From the NCBI RefSeq assembly GCF_900130075.1, contig NZ_LT671418.1, forward strand, positions 2,728,001-2,792,000: a stretch of 64,000 nt of DNA, in the 5' to 3' direction. This stretch comes from Herminiimonas arsenitoxidans (GTDB lineage Bacteria; Pseudomonadota; Gammaproteobacteria; Burkholderiales; Burkholderiaceae_D). The notes beneath the pieces were generated by a model, which had not been told where the DNA came from, ran no database searches, and saw only the letters and a list, made by a program, of their open reading frames with translations. This document shows positions 48,356-59,436 of this stretch, piece after piece. The position numbers were made by a program, and so were the translations under genes. Every line of letters starts with the position of its first letter. Position 1 is the stretch's first letter.

Positions 48356-50464
48356 ATGGCCCGCAAGACCCCCATTGAGCGTTACCGCAATATCGGTATC
48401 TCGGCTCACATTGATGCTGGTAAAACGACGACTACCGAGCGCGTTCTGTTCTACACAGGCGTTAACCACAAGCTGGGTGAAGTGCATGATGGCGCAGCCA
48501 CCATGGACTGGATGGAACAAGAGCAAGAGCGCGGTATCACGATTACTTCCGCTGCTACCACTTGCTTCTGGAAGGGTATGGCAGGTAACTTCCCAGCGCA
48601 TCACATCAACATCATTGATACCCCGGGCCACGTTGACTTCACCATTGAAGTTGAACGCTCGATGCGCGTACTCGATGGCGCATGCATGGTTTACTGTGCA
48701 GTAGGTGGTGTGCAGCCACAATCCGAAACAGTTTGGCGTCAAGCTAACAAGTACAAAGTCCCACGTTTGGCATTCGTCAACAAGATGGACCGTACCGGCG
48801 CAAACTTCTTCAAAGTCTACGATCAAATGCGCGCGCGTTTGAAGGCGAATCCTGTGCCTATGCAAGTGCCTATCGGTGCTGAAGATTCGTTCGAAGGCGT
48901 AATCGATCTGGTCAAGATGAAAGCAATCATCTGGGACGACGCTTCGCAAGGTATGAAGTTTGAATACGGCGACATCCCTGAGCATCTGTTGGCTGAAGCG
49001 AAAAAATGGCGTGAAAACATGGTTGAAGCCGCCGCTGAAGCATCAGAAGAACTGATGAACAAGTACTTGGAAGAAGGCGACTTGTCAGAAGCTGAAATCA
49101 AGGCAGCGATTCGCCAGCGTACTATCGCCAGCGAAATCGTTCCAATGATGTGCGGCACCGCGTTTAAAAACAAAGGCGTGCAAGCTATGTTGGACGGCGT
49201 TGTTGAGTACTTGCCATCGCCAGTGGATATTCCACCAGTGCCAGGCCTGAACGAAGATGACGAACCAGTTGTGCGTAAAGCAGAAGACACCGAGAAATTC
49301 TCGGCACTGGCATTTAAGATCGCAACCGATCCGTTTGTTGGTCAATTGTGCTTTATCCGTTGCTACTCAGGTACTTTGAATTCCGGCGATACCGTTTTCA
49401 ACTCTGTTAAAGAGAAGAAAGAACGTATCGGTCGTATCGTTCAGATGCACGCGAATCAACGCGAAGAAATCAAGGAAATGTTGGCAGGCGACATCGCTGC
49501 GATCGTTGGCTTGAAAGATACAACGACAGGCGACACCCTGTGCGACGACAAAGCGATCGTTGTGCTCGAACGCATGATTTTCCCTGAGCCAGTTATTTCT
49601 CAAGCTGTTGAGCCTAAAACCAAGGCTGACCAAGAGAAAATGGGCTTGGCTTTGAACCGTTTGGCGGCTGAAGATCCATCGTTCCGCGTGCGTACCGATG
49701 AAGAATCAGGTCAGACCATCATCGCTGGTATGGGCGAATTGCATCTGGACATTATCGTTGATCGTATGAAGCGCGAATTCGGCGTGGAAGCGACTGTCGG
49801 TAAGCCACAAGTTGCATACCGCGAAACCATCCGTAAAGTTTGCGAAGAAATCGAAGGTAAATTCGTCAAGCAATCCGGTGGTCGTGGTCAGTACGGTCAC
49901 GTGGTTCTGAAGATCGAACCGCAAGAACCGGGCAAAGGCTTCGAATTCATCGACGCAATTAAAGGTGGTACGGTTCCTCGCGAATACATCCCTGCAGTTG
50001 AAAAAGGTGTGCGTGAAACATTGACCTCAGGTGTTCTCGCGGGCTACCCAGTGGTTGACGTTAAAGTCACCCTGTTCTTCGGTTCATACCATGACGTCGA
50101 TTCGAATGAAAACGCGTTCCGTATGGCAGCATCGATGGCGTTCAAAGACGGTTGCCGTAAAGCCAGCCCAGTCATTCTGGAACCTATGATGGCTGTTGAA
50201 GTTGAAACACCTGAAGACTACGCTGGTACCGTGATGGGTGATTTGTCCTCACGTCGCGGCATGGTTCAAGGTATGGATGAAATCGCGGGCGGTGGCGGCA
50301 AGATCATTAAAGCCGAAGTACCTTTGTCCGAAATGTTTGGTTACTCGACATCGTTGCGTTCCGCAACACAAGGTCGCGCAACCTACTCGATGGAATTCAA
50401 GCACTACTCTGAAGCACCTAAGAACGTGATCGATGCAATCGTCACATCGAAGGCGCCTAAGTAA
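48356..50464 (+). CDS. fusA: Elongation factor G
   Basis: 702-residue translocase GTPase. G1 is AHIDAGKTT (residues 17-25), switch [10 protein letters not shown], and NKMD specificity is present. Domains II-V follow, with [14 protein letters not shown] and [20 protein letters not shown] near the end. Full length. Third gene of str, followed by tuf copy 2. Confidence 0.99.
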   Translation: MARKTPIERYRNIGISAHIDAGKTTTTERVLFYTGVNHKLGEVHDGAATMDWMEQEQERGITITSAATTCFWKGMAGNFPAHHINIIDTPGHVDFTIEVERSMRVLDGACMVYCAVGGVQPQSETVWRQANKYKVPRLAFVNKMDRTGANFFKVYDQMRARLKANPVPMQVPIGAEDSFEGVIDLVKMKAIIWDDASQGMKFEYGDIPEHLLAEAKKWRENMVEAAAEASEELMNKYLEEGDLSEAEIKAAIRQRTIASEIVPMMCGTAFKNKGVQAMLDGVVEYLPSPVDIPPVPGLNEDDEPVVRKAEDTEKFSALAFKIATDPFVGQLCFIRCYSGTLNSGDTVFNSVKEKKERIGRIVQMHANQREEIKEMLAGDIAAIVGLKDTTTGDTLCDDKAIVVLERMIFPEPVISQAVEPKTKADQEKMGLALNRLAAEDPSFRVRTDEESGQTIIAGMGELHLDIIVDRMKREFGVEATVGKPQVAYRETIRKVCEEIEGKFVKQSGGRGQYGHVVLKIEPQEPGKGFEFIDAIKGGTVPREYIPAVEKGVRETLTSGVLAGYPVVDVKVTLFFGSYHDVDSNENAFRMAASMAFKDGCRKASPVILEPMMAVEVETPEDYAGTVMGDLSSRRGMVQGMDEIAGGGGKIIKAEVPLSEMFGYSTSLRSATQGRATYSMEFKHYSEAPKNVIDAIVTSKAPK

Positions 50465-50599
50465 TTATTCGTTGAAAAAAGACCAAGCGAGCAGAGCAGT
50501 TTTGCAAAGCTCCTTGGTCGATAGCAAGTAAATGTTGATGGGCCTCCCATGAGGGATGTCCTACTGTAAATAAATCGTTCTTTTTGAAGGAAGAATAAA

Positions 50600-51790
50600 A
50601 TGGCAAAAGGCAAATTCGAGCGGACCAAGCCGCACGTGAATGTGGGCACAATTGGTCACGTCGATCATGGTAAAACCACATTGACGGCAGCGATTGCGAC
50701 CGTGTTGTCGAAGAAATTTGGCGGCGAAGCTAAAGCGTACGATCAAATTGACGCAGCGCCAGAAGAAAAAGCGCGCGGCATCACGATCAACACCGCACAC
50801 GTCGAATACGAAACAGCAAACCGTCACTACGCCCACGTTGACTGCCCAGGCCATGCTGATTATGTTAAAAACATGATTACTGGTGCTGCACAGATGGACG
50901 GCGCGATCCTGGTTTGCTCCGCAGCAGACGGTCCTATGCCACAAACTCGCGAACACATCCTGTTGTCGCGTCAAGTTGGTGTTCCATACATCATCGTCTT
51001 CTTGAACAAAGCAGACATGGTCGATGACGCAGAATTGCTGGAATTGGTCGAAATGGAAGTGCGTGAGCTCCTCTCCAAATACGAATTCCCAGGCGACGAC
51101 TTGCCTATCATCAAAGGTTCCGCTAAGTTGGCACTCGAAGGCGACACAGGTCCATTGGGCGAACAAGCAATCCTGGCGCTCGCAGAAGCCCTCGACAGCT
51201 ACATCCCAACACCAGAACGCGCAGTTGACGGCGCATTCCTGTTGCCAGTAGAAGACGTATTCTCGATCTCCGGTCGCGGTACCGTTGTTACCGGTCGTAT
51301 CGAACGCGGTATCGTCAAAGTTGGCGAAGCCCTCGAAATCGTTGGTATCCGTGACACCCAAGTCACCACCTGTACTGGTGTTGAAATGTTCCGCAAATTG
51401 CTCGACCAAGGTCAAGCAGGCGACAACGTCGGCGTATTGCTGCGTGGTACCAAGCGTGAAGACGTGGAACGTGGTCAAGTTCTGGCAAAGCCAGGTTCGA
51501 TCAAGCCACACAAACATTTCACAGGCGAAATCTACGTACTGTCGAAAGACGAAGGCGGCCGTCACACACCATTCTTCAACAACTACCGTCCACAGTTCTA
51601 CTTCCGTACAACGGACGTAACTGGTTCGATCGAGTTGCCGAAGGATAAAGAAATGGTTATGCCAGGCGACAACGTGTCGATCACAGTAATGTTGATCAAC
51701 CCGATCGCGATGGAAGAAGGTCTGCGTTTCGCTATCCGTGAAGGCGGTCGTACCGTCGGCGCTGGTGTCGTCGCTAAAATTATTGAGTAA
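50600..51790 (+). CDS. tuf: Elongation factor Tu (copy 2, str operon)
   Basis: 396 residues, same protein as copy 1 at 29337-30527. The DNA appears identical from the ATG through TAATAAA after the stop, while the sequences outside differ at once. This is the signature of ongoing gene conversion. It lies in the canonical tufA position after fusA. The leader carries an AAGGAAGAA ribosome-binding site different from copy 1. Confidence 0.99.
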   Translation: MAKGKFERTKPHVNVGTIGHVDHGKTTLTAAIATVLSKKFGGEAKAYDQIDAAPEEKARGITINTAHVEYETANRHYAHVDCPGHADYVKNMITGAAQMDGAILVCSAADGPMPQTREHILLSRQVGVPYIIVFLNKADMVDDAELLELVEMEVRELLSKYEFPGDDLPIIKGSAKLALEGDTGPLGEQAILALAEALDSYIPTPERAVDGAFLLPVEDVFSISGRGTVVTGRIERGIVKVGEALEIVGIRDTQVTTCTGVEMFRKLLDQGQAGDNVGVLLRGTKREDVERGQVLAKPGSIKPHKHFTGEIYVLSKDEGGRHTPFFNNYRPQFYFRTTDVTGSIELPKDKEMVMPGDNVSITVMLINPIAMEEGLRFAIREGGRTVGAGVVAKIIE

Positions 51791-51876
51791 TAAACCGACT
51801 AAGTGACAGGTAACTGTCACTTAAATATCGCCGCGAGTGCTTATCCGCTCGCGGCTCGCTCTTTTAAGGAAATAAA

Positions 51877-52209
51877 ATGTCAACAGCACCGAAATCAGCT
51901 CCAAACCAAAAGATCCGTATTCGTCTGAAAGCATTCGACTATCGTTTGATCGATCAGTCGGCACTCGAAATCGTTGATACAGCGAAACGTACCGGCGCAG
52001 TCGTCAAGGGCCCAGTGCCACTGCCAACTCGCATTCAACGTTTTGACGTTTTGCGTTCGCCGCACGTCAACAAAACATCGCGCGATCAATTCGAAATCCG
52101 TACTCACGTTCGTCTGATGGACATCGTTGATCCAACGGACAAAACAGTTGATGCATTGATGAAACTGGATCTGCCAGCTGGCGTTGACGTAGAAATCAAG
52201 TTGCAATAA
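51877..52209 (+). CDS. rpsJ: 30S ribosomal protein S10
   Basis: 110 residues. Conserved core [20 protein letters not shown], then [19 protein letters not shown]. The first ten residues ([10 protein letters not shown]) are a short extension compared with the 103-residue family standard, but AAGGAAA fits this start. It is also the NusE antitermination partner of NusB. It heads the S10 genes but is separated from rplC by a 210-base spacer with its own promoter. Confidence 0.98.
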   Translation: MSTAPKSAPNQKIRIRLKAFDYRLIDQSALEIVDTAKRTGAVVKGPVPLPTRIQRFDVLRSPHVNKTSRDQFEIRTHVRLMDIVDPTDKTVDALMKLDLPAGVDVEIKLQ

Positions 52210-52295
52210 TTGTAAAGATTGCTGGGTTGGGCTCGAATGATGATGTTCCAGCCCGGCAATTGAAGGCTGGGAACAACAATTCACACATTTAGGTG

Positions 52296-52324
52296 TTGTG
52301 GAAGTGCTGTACACCAGTTATAAT
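52296..52324 (+). promoter_or_regulatory. Promoter upstream of rplC
   Basis: TTGTGG (52296-52301), 17 bases, TATAAT (52319-52324), then CT and CGGGCTTCG. GC-rich sequence after the -10 box is typical of stringently controlled promoters. An imperfect hairpin (CCAGCC with GGCTGG) lies just upstream, about 52242-52270. Confidence 0.75.
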
Positions 52325-52419
52325 CTCGGGCTTCGCTAAGGATTCCGCTTTGGAATCCTTGTGGTACTCGTAGTTTCAAATATCAGCCCCGCCCAATCGT
52401 AGGTGGGAATGGAGAAAAA

Positions 52420-53094
52420 ATGAACCAAAACCAAGATAAAGGCCAAGGCCTGCTTGGTCGCAAGGTTGGTATGATGCGCATCTTCACGGATGACGGGGAT
52501 TCAATTCCTGTGACCGTGTTGGACGTGTCTAACAATCGTGTGACGCAAATCAAAACGTCTGAAGTCGATGGTTATTCGGCTGTTCAGGTCGCCTTCGGTA
52601 GCCGTCGTGCTTCCCGTGTCAACAAAGCATCTGCTGGCCATTTCGCCAAAGCTGGTGTTGAAGCTGGCTCAGTGCTCAAAGAATTCCGCATTGCCGCTAC
52701 TGCTGCTTCCGAACTGAAAGTTGGCGATGTTATCGCTGCTAGCTTGTTCGAAGTCGGTCAAAAAGTAGACGTGCAAGGTGTGTCGATCGGTAAGGGTTAC
52801 GCTGGTGTTATCAAGCGTTACCACTTCGGTTCCGGTCGCGCTACCCACGGTAACTCCCGTTCGCATAATGTTCCAGGCTCCATCGGTATGGCGCAAGATC
52901 CAGGTCGTGTTTTCCCTGGTAAGCGCATGACCGGTCACTTGGGTGACGTTACTCGCACCATACAAAACCTTGAGATCGCTCGTATTGATGCTGATCGCCA
53001 GTTGTTGCTGGTTAAAGGTGCTGTTCCTGGTGCAAAAAACGGTCAGGTGATTGTTTCGCCTGCTGTTAAAGTCAAAGCAAAGAAGGGGGCTTAA
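52420..53094 (+). CDS. rplC: 50S ribosomal protein L3
   Basis: 224 residues. [20 protein letters not shown] at the start, and the central loop [23 protein letters not shown] with [21 protein letters not shown] reaching the peptidyl-transferase centre. The N-terminus has a short polar extension (MNQNQDKGQ). It initiates 50S assembly with L4. Three bases separate its stop from rplD. Confidence 0.98.
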   Translation: MNQNQDKGQGLLGRKVGMMRIFTDDGDSIPVTVLDVSNNRVTQIKTSEVDGYSAVQVAFGSRRASRVNKASAGHFAKAGVEAGSVLKEFRIAATAASELKVGDVIAASLFEVGQKVDVQGVSIGKGYAGVIKRYHFGSGRATHGNSRSHNVPGSIGMAQDPGRVFPGKRMTGHLGDVTRTIQNLEIARIDADRQLLLVKGAVPGAKNGQVIVSPAVKVKAKKGA

Positions 53095-53097
53095 TCT

Positions 53098-53718
53098 ATG
53101 GAACTCAAGCTCCTGAATGACCAAGGTCAATCGTCTTCAAACGTTGCTGCACCGGATACTATTTTCGGTCGCGATTACAACGAAGCGCTGATTCACCAAG
53201 TCGTCGTTGCCTATCAAGCCAACGCACGTAGCGGTAATCGCAAGCAAAAAGATCGTGAAGAAGTTCATCACACGACTAAAAAGCCATGGCGTCAAAAAGG
53301 TACGGGCCGCGCTCGTGCTGGTATGTCGTCGTCGCCTTTGTGGCGTGGTGGTGGTCGGATTTTCCCGAACTCGCCTGATGAAAATTTCTCGCACAAAGTT
53401 AACAAGAAGATGTATCGCGCAGGTGTTTGCTCGATCCTCTCCCAGTTGGCTCGCGAAGGTCGTCTCTCCGTAATCGAAAACCTGTCAGTTGAAGCGCCTA
53501 AGACCAAGCTCTTGTCGCAAAAATTGAAAGATATGGGTTTGGATTCAGTGCTCGTCATTACTGATAGCCTGGACGAAAATCTGTTGTTGGCGTCGCGTAA
53601 TCTGCCTAACGTGCTGATTTGTGAGCCACGTCACGCTGATCCAGTTTCGTTAGTGTTCTATAAAAAGATCCTGATCACGAAATTGGCATTGGCCAAGATT
53701 GAGGAGATGCTGGCATGA
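53098..53718 (+). CDS. rplD: 50S ribosomal protein L4
   Basis: 206 residues. It has the extended exit-tunnel loop [17 protein letters not shown] and [16 protein letters not shown]. In E. coli L4 also represses the S10 operon by transcription attenuation. Whether this holds here is unknown, since rplC has its own promoter. It overlaps the rplW start by four bases. Confidence 0.98.
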   Translation: MELKLLNDQGQSSSNVAAPDTIFGRDYNEALIHQVVVAYQANARSGNRKQKDREEVHHTTKKPWRQKGTGRARAGMSSSPLWRGGGRIFPNSPDENFSHKVNKKMYRAGVCSILSQLAREGRLSVIENLSVEAPKTKLLSQKLKDMGLDSVLVITDSLDENLLLASRNLPNVLICEPRHADPVSLVFYKKILITKLALAKIEEMLA

Positions 53719-54032
53719 GCGCGATTCAGAAATATAGCGAAGAACGCTTGATGAAAGTGTTGTTGGCGCCGGTTATTTCCGAGAAAGCTACTTTCGTTGC
53801 TGAAAAGAACGAACAAGTTGTTTTCCTCGTAATGCCAGATGCTACCAAGCCAGAAATCAAGGCTGCAGTTGAGTTGCTGTTCAAGGTTCAAGTTGAATCT
53901 GTTCAAGTTGCCAACCGTCAAGGTAAACAAAAACGTTCGGGCCGCTTCAATGGTCGCCGCAACCACACACGTCGTGCGTTTGTGTGCCTGAAGCCAGGTC
54001 AAGAAATCAACTTCACCGAGGAGGCTAAATAA
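53715..54032 (+). CDS. rplW: 50S ribosomal protein L23
   Basis: 105 residues. It sits at the tunnel exit and docks SRP and trigger factor. [20 protein letters not shown] is the family signature. [20 protein letters not shown] is the basic rRNA-binding loop. ATG overlaps the rplD stop, and its own stop overlaps rplB (TAATG). Confidence 0.97.
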   Translation: MSAIQKYSEERLMKVLLAPVISEKATFVAEKNEQVVFLVMPDATKPEIKAAVELLFKVQVESVQVANRQGKQKRSGRFNGRRNHTRRAFVCLKPGQEINFTEEAK

Positions 54033-54859
54033 TGGCACTCGTTAAAGTCAAGCCGACCTCGCCTGGTCGTCGTGGCATGGTCAAGGTCGTTAATGCCGAC
54101 CTGTACAAAGGCCGTCCATTCGCAGGCTTGCTCGAAAAGAAATCGAAAACTGCTGGTCGTAATAACAACGGTCACATCACTACTCGCCACATCGGCGGTG
54201 GTCATAAGCAGCACTATCGCGTTATCGACTTCAAACGCACTAAAGATGGTATCCCTGCGAAAGTGGAACGTATCGAATACGATCCAAACCGCACGGCTAA
54301 CATCGCGTTGGTCTTGTACGCGGATGGTGAGCGTCAATACATCATCGCAACCAAAGGTATGGCGATCGGTGATCAATTGATGAATGGCTCGGAAGCGCCG
54401 ATCAAATCAGGTAACTGCCTGCCGATCCGCAACATCCCAGTCGGTACCGTTATGCATTGCGTCGAAATGTTGCCAGGTAAAGGTGCTCAAATGGCACGTA
54501 CCGCTGGTGCTGGCGTTGTGTTGATGGCGCGTGATGGTACTTACGCTCAAGTTCGTTTGCGCTCCGGTGAAGTTCGCCGCGTGCATATCGAATGCCGTGC
54601 AACCGTTGGCGAAGTTGGCAATGCTGAGCATAGCCTGCGCAAAATCGGTAAAGCAGGTGCGATGCGCTGGCGTGGTGTTCGTCCTACCGTTCGCGGTGTG
54701 GTCATGAACCCGGTCGATCACCCACACGGTGGTGGTGAAGGTAAAACGGCAGCAGGTCGTCATCCAGTGTCGCCATGGGGCCAGCAGACAAAAGGCAAGA
54801 AGACGCGTCGCAACAAGCGCACGACTTCTATGATCGTCTCGCGCCGCGGCAAGAAATAA
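54032..54859 (+). CDS. rplB: 50S ribosomal protein L2
   Basis: 275 residues. One of the most conserved 50S proteins, near the peptidyl-transferase centre. [19 protein letters not shown] and the C-terminal [21 protein letters not shown], whose histidine is functionally important, are intact. It is translationally coupled to rplW. Confidence 0.99.
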   Translation: MALVKVKPTSPGRRGMVKVVNADLYKGRPFAGLLEKKSKTAGRNNNGHITTRHIGGGHKQHYRVIDFKRTKDGIPAKVERIEYDPNRTANIALVLYADGERQYIIATKGMAIGDQLMNGSEAPIKSGNCLPIRNIPVGTVMHCVEMLPGKGAQMARTAGAGVVLMARDGTYAQVRLRSGEVRRVHIECRATVGEVGNAEHSLRKIGKAGAMRWRGVRPTVRGVVMNPVDHPHGGGEGKTAAGRHPVSPWGQQTKGKKTRRNKRTTSMIVSRRGKK

Positions 54860-54868
54860 GGATAAGAC

Positions 54869-55144
54869 ATGACACGTTCATTAAAAAAAGGGCCGTTCTG
54901 TGACGCCCACCTGGTGAAAAAAGTTGAGACCGCGCAAGCGATCAAAGACAAAAAGCCAATCAAAACTTGGTCGCGCCGTTCGACAATCATGCCTGACTTC
55001 ATCGGCTTGACGATCGCAGTGCATAACGGTAAGCAACACGTGCCGGTTTACGTATCCGAGAACATGGTTGGTCACAAGCTCGGCGAATTCGCGCTGACCC
55101 GCACGTTCAAAGGTCATGCTGCTGATAAGAAGGCTAAGAAATAA
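54869..55144 (+). CDS. rpsS: 30S ribosomal protein S19
   Basis: 91 residues. [20 protein letters not shown] and [20 protein letters not shown] match the family. It forms the 30S head with S13. AAGGA lies upstream at normal spacing. Confidence 0.98.
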   Translation: MTRSLKKGPFCDAHLVKKVETAQAIKDKKPIKTWSRRSTIMPDFIGLTIAVHNGKQHVPVYVSENMVGHKLGEFALTRTFKGHAADKKAKK

Positions 55145-55153
55145 GGTCCGATG

Positions 55154-55483
55154 ATGGAAACTAAAGCTACCCTCCGTGGTGTGCGCCTGTCGGCTCAAAA
55201 GGGCCGTCTCGTTGCAGACCAGATCCGCGGCAAAAAAGTGGATCAAGCGCTCAATATCTTGCAATTCAGCCCTAAAAAAGGTGCTGCGATCATCAAACGT
55301 GTGTTGGAGTCCGCAATTGCGAACGCCGAGCACAATGATGGTGCGGATATCGACGAATTGAAAGTTACAACAATTTATGTTGAAAAAGGTTCGGTCTTGA
55401 AGCGCTTCACAGCGCGTGCAAAAGGCCGTGGTGATCGTATCTCTAAACAATCCTGTCACATTTATGTGACTGTCGGTAATTAA
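55154..55483 (+). CDS. rplV: 50S ribosomal protein L22
   Basis: 109 residues from [21 protein letters not shown] second ATG directly upstream (55151) is possible. The exit-tunnel beta-hairpin tip region is [20 protein letters not shown]. Seven or so bases from AAGG to this ATG fits best. Confidence 0.96.
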   Translation: METKATLRGVRLSAQKGRLVADQIRGKKVDQALNILQFSPKKGAAIIKRVLESAIANAEHNDGADIDELKVTTIYVEKGSVLKRFTARAKGRGDRISKQSCHIYVTVGN

Positions 55484-55492
55484 GGAGTCACG

Positions 55493-56341
55493 ATGGGACA
55501 GAAGATACATCCAACCGGTTTCCGCCTTGCGGTATCGCGTAATTGGGCATCGCGTTGGTATGCTGGCAATAGCAATTTTGCCACCATGCTCAACGAAGAT
55601 CTCAAAGTTCGCGCATACCTGAAAACAAAACTGAAGAACGCTTCAGTTGGTCGCGTCGTTATCGAGCGCCCAGCTAAAAATGCTCGTATCACCATTTACA
55701 GCTCACGCCCTGGTGTCGTGATCGGTAAAAAAGGTGAAGACATTGAAGTGTTGAAGTCCGCACTGACCAAAATGATGGGCGTGCCGGTTCATGTGAATAT
55801 CGAAGAAATTCGTAAGCCAGAAACCGACGCACAACTGATCGCTGATTCGATTGCACAGCAATTGGAAAAACGTATCATGTTCCGTCGTGCAATGAAGCGT
55901 GCAATGCAAAATGCAATGCGCCTCGGTGCACAAGGCATCAAGATCATGTCGTCCGGTCGTTTGAACGGTATCGAGATCGCACGTAAAGAATGGTATCGCG
56001 AAGGTCGCGTACCACTCCACACACTGCGCGCAGATATCGACTACGGTTTCGGCGAAGCGGAAACAACTTACGGCATCATCGGTATTAAAGTTTGGGTTTA
56101 CAAGGGCGATCGTTTGCCTAGCGGCGAACTGCCAGTTGACCTGACAAAAGAAGATGACACCAAACGTCGTGGCCCACGCCGTGACGATGGCAAACCAAGC
56201 AGCCGTCCACGTACTGCTCGCCCAGAAGGTCAACCAGGTGCTGCTGCACCAGGCGCCGCACCGGCAGCTAAGCGTGTTCGTGCGAAAAAGCCGGATGGCG
56301 CTGTTGATGCGGCTGTGTCGGCTGAGAAAGCAGGAGAATAA
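55493..56341 (+). CDS. rpsC: 30S ribosomal protein S3
   Basis: 282 residues, about 50 more than E. coli S3. The KH domain carries [18 protein letters not shown], and [20 protein letters not shown] is the second core motif. The extra length is a C-terminal low-complexity tail rich in Ala, Pro, Arg and Lys, common in this group. It lies at the mRNA entry site. Confidence 0.98.
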   Translation: MGQKIHPTGFRLAVSRNWASRWYAGNSNFATMLNEDLKVRAYLKTKLKNASVGRVVIERPAKNARITIYSSRPGVVIGKKGEDIEVLKSALTKMMGVPVHVNIEEIRKPETDAQLIADSIAQQLEKRIMFRRAMKRAMQNAMRLGAQGIKIMSSGRLNGIEIARKEWYREGRVPLHTLRADIDYGFGEAETTYGIIGIKVWVYKGDRLPSGELPVDLTKEDDTKRRGPRRDDGKPSSRPRTARPEGQPGAAAPGAAPAAKRVRAKKPDGAVDAAVSAEKAGE

Positions 56342-56343
56342 TC

Positions 56344-56763
56344 ATGCTGCAACCAGCACGCAGAAAATATCGTAAAGAGCAAAAAGGCCGTAATACCGGT
56401 ATTTCCCATTCGCGCGGCACAGCCGTGTCGTTCGGTGAATTCGGTCTGAAAGCAATTGGTCGTGGTCGTATTACTGCTCGCCAAATTGAAGCGGCACGTC
56501 GTGCAATGACGCGTCACATCAAACGTGGTGGCCGTATCTGGATTCGTATTTTCCCAGACAAGCCAATTTCGCAAAAACCTGCTGAAGTCCGTATGGGTAA
56601 CGGTAAGGGTAATCCGGAATACTACGTGGCTGAAATTCAGCCAGGCAAAATGTTGTACGAGATGGATGGCGTTGACGAAACTCTGGCTCGCGAAGCGTTC
56701 CGCTTGGCTGCAGCTAAACTGCCGTTATTGACTAAGTTCGTCGTCCGTCAAGTCGGCCAATGA
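56344..56763 (+). CDS. rplP: 50S ribosomal protein L16
   Basis: 139 residues. It starts [19 protein letters not shown]. The conserved region [20 protein letters not shown] and [20 protein letters not shown] are intact; an Arg in the latter region is hydroxylated in some bacteria. It directs tRNA positioning near the A site. Two bases separate it from rpsC. Confidence 0.98.
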   Translation: MLQPARRKYRKEQKGRNTGISHSRGTAVSFGEFGLKAIGRGRITARQIEAARRAMTRHIKRGGRIWIRIFPDKPISQKPAEVRMGNGKGNPEYYVAEIQPGKMLYEMDGVDETLAREAFRLAAAKLPLLTKFVVRQVGQ

Positions 56764-56774
56764 TAGGGATGAAC

Positions 56775-56966
56775 ATGAAAACATCTGAACTCCAAGGCAA
56801 AGACCAAGCGGCTTTGACCAAAGAACTGAACGATTTGTTGAAAGCTCAGTTCGGTCTGCGTATGCAGATTGCAACACAACAGCTGAACAACACATCGCAG
56901 CTGAAAAAAGTACGTCGCGATATAGCACGTGTGAAAACGGTCTTGAATCAGAAGGACGCCAAATAA
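56775..56966 (+). CDS. rpmC: 50S ribosomal protein L29
   Basis: 63 residues from [20 protein letters not shown], a two-helix coiled coil near the tunnel exit. Conserved [20 protein letters not shown] and [11 protein letters not shown]. ATGs at 56760 and 56769 in the same frame are possible, but the family start and length favour 56775. The stop overlaps the rpsQ start. Confidence 0.95.
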   Translation: MKTSELQGKDQAALTKELNDLLKAQFGLRMQIATQQLNNTSQLKKVRRDIARVKTVLNQKDAK

Positions 56967-57238
56967 TGAACGATCAAGTAAAACAAGCGCTTAAGCGTAC
57001 GTTGATTGGCAAAGTCGTGTCTGACAAGATGGACAAGACCGTAACCGTGCTGATCGAGCGTCACGTCAAGCATCCGTTGTACGGCAAAATCATCATGCGT
57101 TCGAGCAAGTATCATGCGCATAATGAAGGTAACCAGGCAAAAGCTGGTGATACGGTCGAGATTCAAGAAGGTCGTCCTATCTCCAAAACTAAAGCTTGGA
57201 CCGTGACACGTGTTGTACAAGCAGCGCAAATAGTTTAA
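56966..57238 (+). CDS. rpsQ: 30S ribosomal protein S17
   Basis: 90 residues, OB-fold. [20 protein letters not shown] and [19 protein letters not shown] are family features. Last gene of the S10 group. A 226-base spacer with its own promoter precedes rplN. Confidence 0.97.
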   Translation: MNDQVKQALKRTLIGKVVSDKMDKTVTVLIERHVKHPLYGKIIMRSSKYHAHNEGNQAKAGDTVEIQEGRPISKTKAWTVTRVVQAAQIV

Positions 57239-57245
57239 TTAGTTG

Positions 57246-57274
57246 TTGCGGACCCGCTATTTCGATGTAATAAT
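57246..57274 (+). promoter_or_regulatory. Promoter upstream of rplN (spc genes)
   Basis: TTGCGG (57246-57251), 17 bases, AATAAT (57269-57274), then AG and CGGGCTTCG, the same layout as the rplC promoter. A hairpin CCCGCTATT (57253-57261) with AATAGCGGG (57272-57280) overlaps it and could instead mark an S10 terminator, although no strong T run follows. Confidence 0.6.
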
Positions 57275-57464
57275 AGCGGGCTTCGTTCTTGTAATGTTTC
57301 TGTTGCAAGGCAGTAAAAAGAGTTAGCGCCGAGTAGTGGTGCTAATCAAAGGTTTTTGAAATCGTCCACCTCATCAGTCTGCTTTCGGCGGGCTGCCGGG
57401 ACCAAGACTGACCGTGAGTGTGCATTGTGCGCAGTGATCGGGTTAAGTTGGGAAAGAAAATACT

Positions 57465-57833
57465 ATGATTCAAACTGAAAGCCGGCTCGAAGTAGCCGAC
57501 AACACTGGTGCTCGCGAAGTAATGTGCATCAAGGTGCTGGGCGGTTCAAAACGCCGTTACGCAGGTATTGGCGATGTGATCAAGGTCACCGTCAAAGTTG
57601 CAGCGCCACGTGGTCGTGTGAAAAAAGGCGAAATTTATAACGCTGTTGTTGTGCGTACTGCTAAAGGTGTTCGTCGTCAAGATGGCTCCCTGGTCAAGTT
57701 CGACAGCAATGCAGCAGTTTTGCTCAACGCAAAGCTGGAGCCAATTGGCACGCGTATTTTTGGACCGGTTACACGTGAATTGCGCACTGAGCGCTTCATG
57801 AAAATCGTTTCTCTTGCGCCTGAAGTTCTGTAA
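57465..57833 (+). CDS. rplN: 50S ribosomal protein L14
   Basis: 122 residues, the family standard. [20 protein letters not shown] at the start and [20 protein letters not shown] at the end are invariant features. It binds at the subunit interface. First gene of the spc group. Confidence 0.98.
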   Translation: MIQTESRLEVADNTGAREVMCIKVLGGSKRRYAGIGDVIKVTVKVAAPRGRVKKGEIYNAVVVRTAKGVRRQDGSLVKFDSNAAVLLNAKLEPIGTRIFGPVTRELRTERFMKIVSLAPEVL

Positions 57834-57842
57834 GGAGTCGTG

Positions 57843-58157
57843 ATGGATAAGATTCGTAAAAGCGACGAAGTCATTGTGCTGACTGGCAAAGACAAAGGCA
57901 AACGTGGTGTTGTTCAACGCCGTGTTGATGCTAACTACGTAGTTGTCGAGGGTGTCAACGTTGCTAAAAAAGCGACCAAGCCTAACCCAATGACAGGTGC
58001 AACTGGCGGCATCGTCGATAAGTTGATGCCAATTCATGTGTCGAATGTTGCGTTGTTTAACGCTGCAACCGGCAAGGCAGATCGTGCTGGCTTTAAAGAT
58101 GTGGACGGTAAAAAAGTCCGCGTTTACAAGTCAAGCGGCGAAGCAGTGAAGGTTTAA
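57843..58157 (+). CDS. rplX: 50S ribosomal protein L24
   Basis: 104 residues. The KOW motif region is [20 protein letters not shown]. It is an assembly initiator near the tunnel exit. AAGGAG lies five bases before the ATG at 57843; a GTG directly before it is ignored. Confidence 0.97.
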
Positions 58158-58163
58158 GAGATC

Positions 58164-58703
58164 ATGGCCCGTCTCCAAGAATTCTATAAAGAAAAAGTCG
58201 TTGCTGATTTGACTGCAAAATTTGCATACAAATCGGTAATGGAAGTTCCGCGCATTCTGAAGATCACCCTGAACATGGGTTTGTCGGAAGCTGTTGCAGA
58301 CAAGAAAATCATCGAACACGCAGTTGGCGATTTGACTAAGATTGCTGGCCAAAAGCCAGTAGTTACCAAAGCGCGCAAGGCGATTGCTGGTTTTAAAATT
58401 CGCGAAGGTTATCCAATCGGTTGTATGGTGACTTTGCGTGGCGCTCACATGTATGAGTTCCTTGATCGTTTTATCACTGTTGCGTTGCCACGTGTGCGCG
58501 ACTTCCGTGGTATCTCCGGCAAGGCGTTCGACGGGCGTGGTAATTACAATATCGGTGTGAAAGAGCAGATCATTTTCCCCGAAATTGAGTACGACAAGAT
58601 TGATGCATTGCGTGGTATGAATATCAGTATCACGACAACTGCAAAGACCGACGATGAAGCAAAAGCGCTTCTCGCCGCATTTAAATTTCCGTTCAGAAAC
58701 TGA
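58164..58703 (+). CDS. rplE: 50S ribosomal protein L5
   Basis: 179 residues. Conserved [18 protein letters not shown] and [20 protein letters not shown]. It binds 5S rRNA with L18. The stop is seven bases before rpsN. Confidence 0.98.
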   Translation: MARLQEFYKEKVVADLTAKFAYKSVMEVPRILKITLNMGLSEAVADKKIIEHAVGDLTKIAGQKPVVTKARKAIAGFKIREGYPIGCMVTLRGAHMYEFLDRFITVALPRVRDFRGISGKAFDGRGNYNIGVKEQIIFPEIEYDKIDALRGMNISITTTAKTDDEAKALLAAFKFPFRN

Positions 58704-58710
58704 GGTTGCC

Positions 58711-59016
58711 ATGGCAAAACTGGCACTGATTAACCGTGAACAAAAGCGTGCAGACCTGGTAAAGAAATATGCCGGCAAACGCGCTGAGTTGAAGGCGATC
58801 ATTGATGACCAATCGAAGTCGGAAGAAGAGCGCTACGAAGCGCGCCTGAAATTGCAGGCGTTGCCACGTAACTCGGCTCCTACTCGTCAACGTAACCGTT
58901 GCGCTTTGACTGGTCGCCCCCGTGGCACTTTCCGTAAGTTCGGTTTGGGCCGTATTAAGCTCCGTGAAGTCGCCATGCGTGGCGAAATCCCGGGTATGAC
59001 TAAAGCCAGCTGGTAA
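58711..59016 (+). CDS. rpsN: 30S ribosomal protein S14 (zinc-free type)
   Basis: 101 residues, starting [20 protein letters not shown]. It is the long, zinc-free (C-minus) form; the CxxC pairs of the short form are absent. [20 protein letters not shown] and [19 protein letters not shown] are conserved. The start at 58711 follows GAGGTTG-type spacing, and the extension to 58654 overlaps rplE. Confidence 0.97.
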   Translation: MAKLALINREQKRADLVKKYAGKRAELKAIIDDQSKSEEERYEARLKLQALPRNSAPTRQRNRCALTGRPRGTFRKFGLGRIKLREVAMRGEIPGMTKASW

Positions 59017-59030
59017 TAGGAGAATAAGCA

Positions 59031-59426
59031 ATGAGTATGAGCGATCCTATCGCCGATATGCTGACCCGTATCCGCAATGCGCAAGTGGTTCAAAAGACTT
59101 CGGTAGCAATGCCGTCGTCGAAGGTCAAAATTGCGATTGCCAACGTCCTCAAGGACGAGGGTTACATTGAAGACTTCGCCGTGACAGAGGCTGCTGGTAA
59201 AGCAGAGCTGAAAATCGGTTTGAAATATTATGCAGGTCGTCCAGTTATTGAGCGCTTGGAGCGCGTATCCCGTCCAGGGCTGCGTATCTACAAGGGCAAG
59301 GACGATATTCCAAACGTCATGAACGGTTTGGGTGTGGCTATCGTGTCAACACCAAAAGGCGTTATGACTGACCGCAAAGCGCGCGCAACCGGTGTCGGTG
59401 GCGAAGTTATTTGCTACGTCGCCTAA
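59031..59426 (+). CDS. rpsH: 30S ribosomal protein S8
   Basis: 131 residues, beginning [18 protein letters not shown]. The C-terminal [20 protein letters not shown] is conserved. The start at 59031 is eight bases from AGGAG; 59037 is an alternative. In E. coli S8 represses the spc operon near rplE, not verified here. Confidence 0.97.
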   Translation: MSMSDPIADMLTRIRNAQVVQKTSVAMPSSKVKIAIANVLKDEGYIEDFAVTEAAGKAELKIGLKYYAGRPVIERLERVSRPGLRIYKGKDDIPNVMNGLGVAIVSTPKGVMTDRKARATGVGGEVICYVA

Positions 59427-59436
59427 GGAGTGCAAG

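Noticed and set aside
57253..57280. Hairpin after rpsQ considered as an S10 terminator
   Set aside because: No clear T run follows, and the right arm overlaps a promoter-like element; kept only as a note under that promoter.
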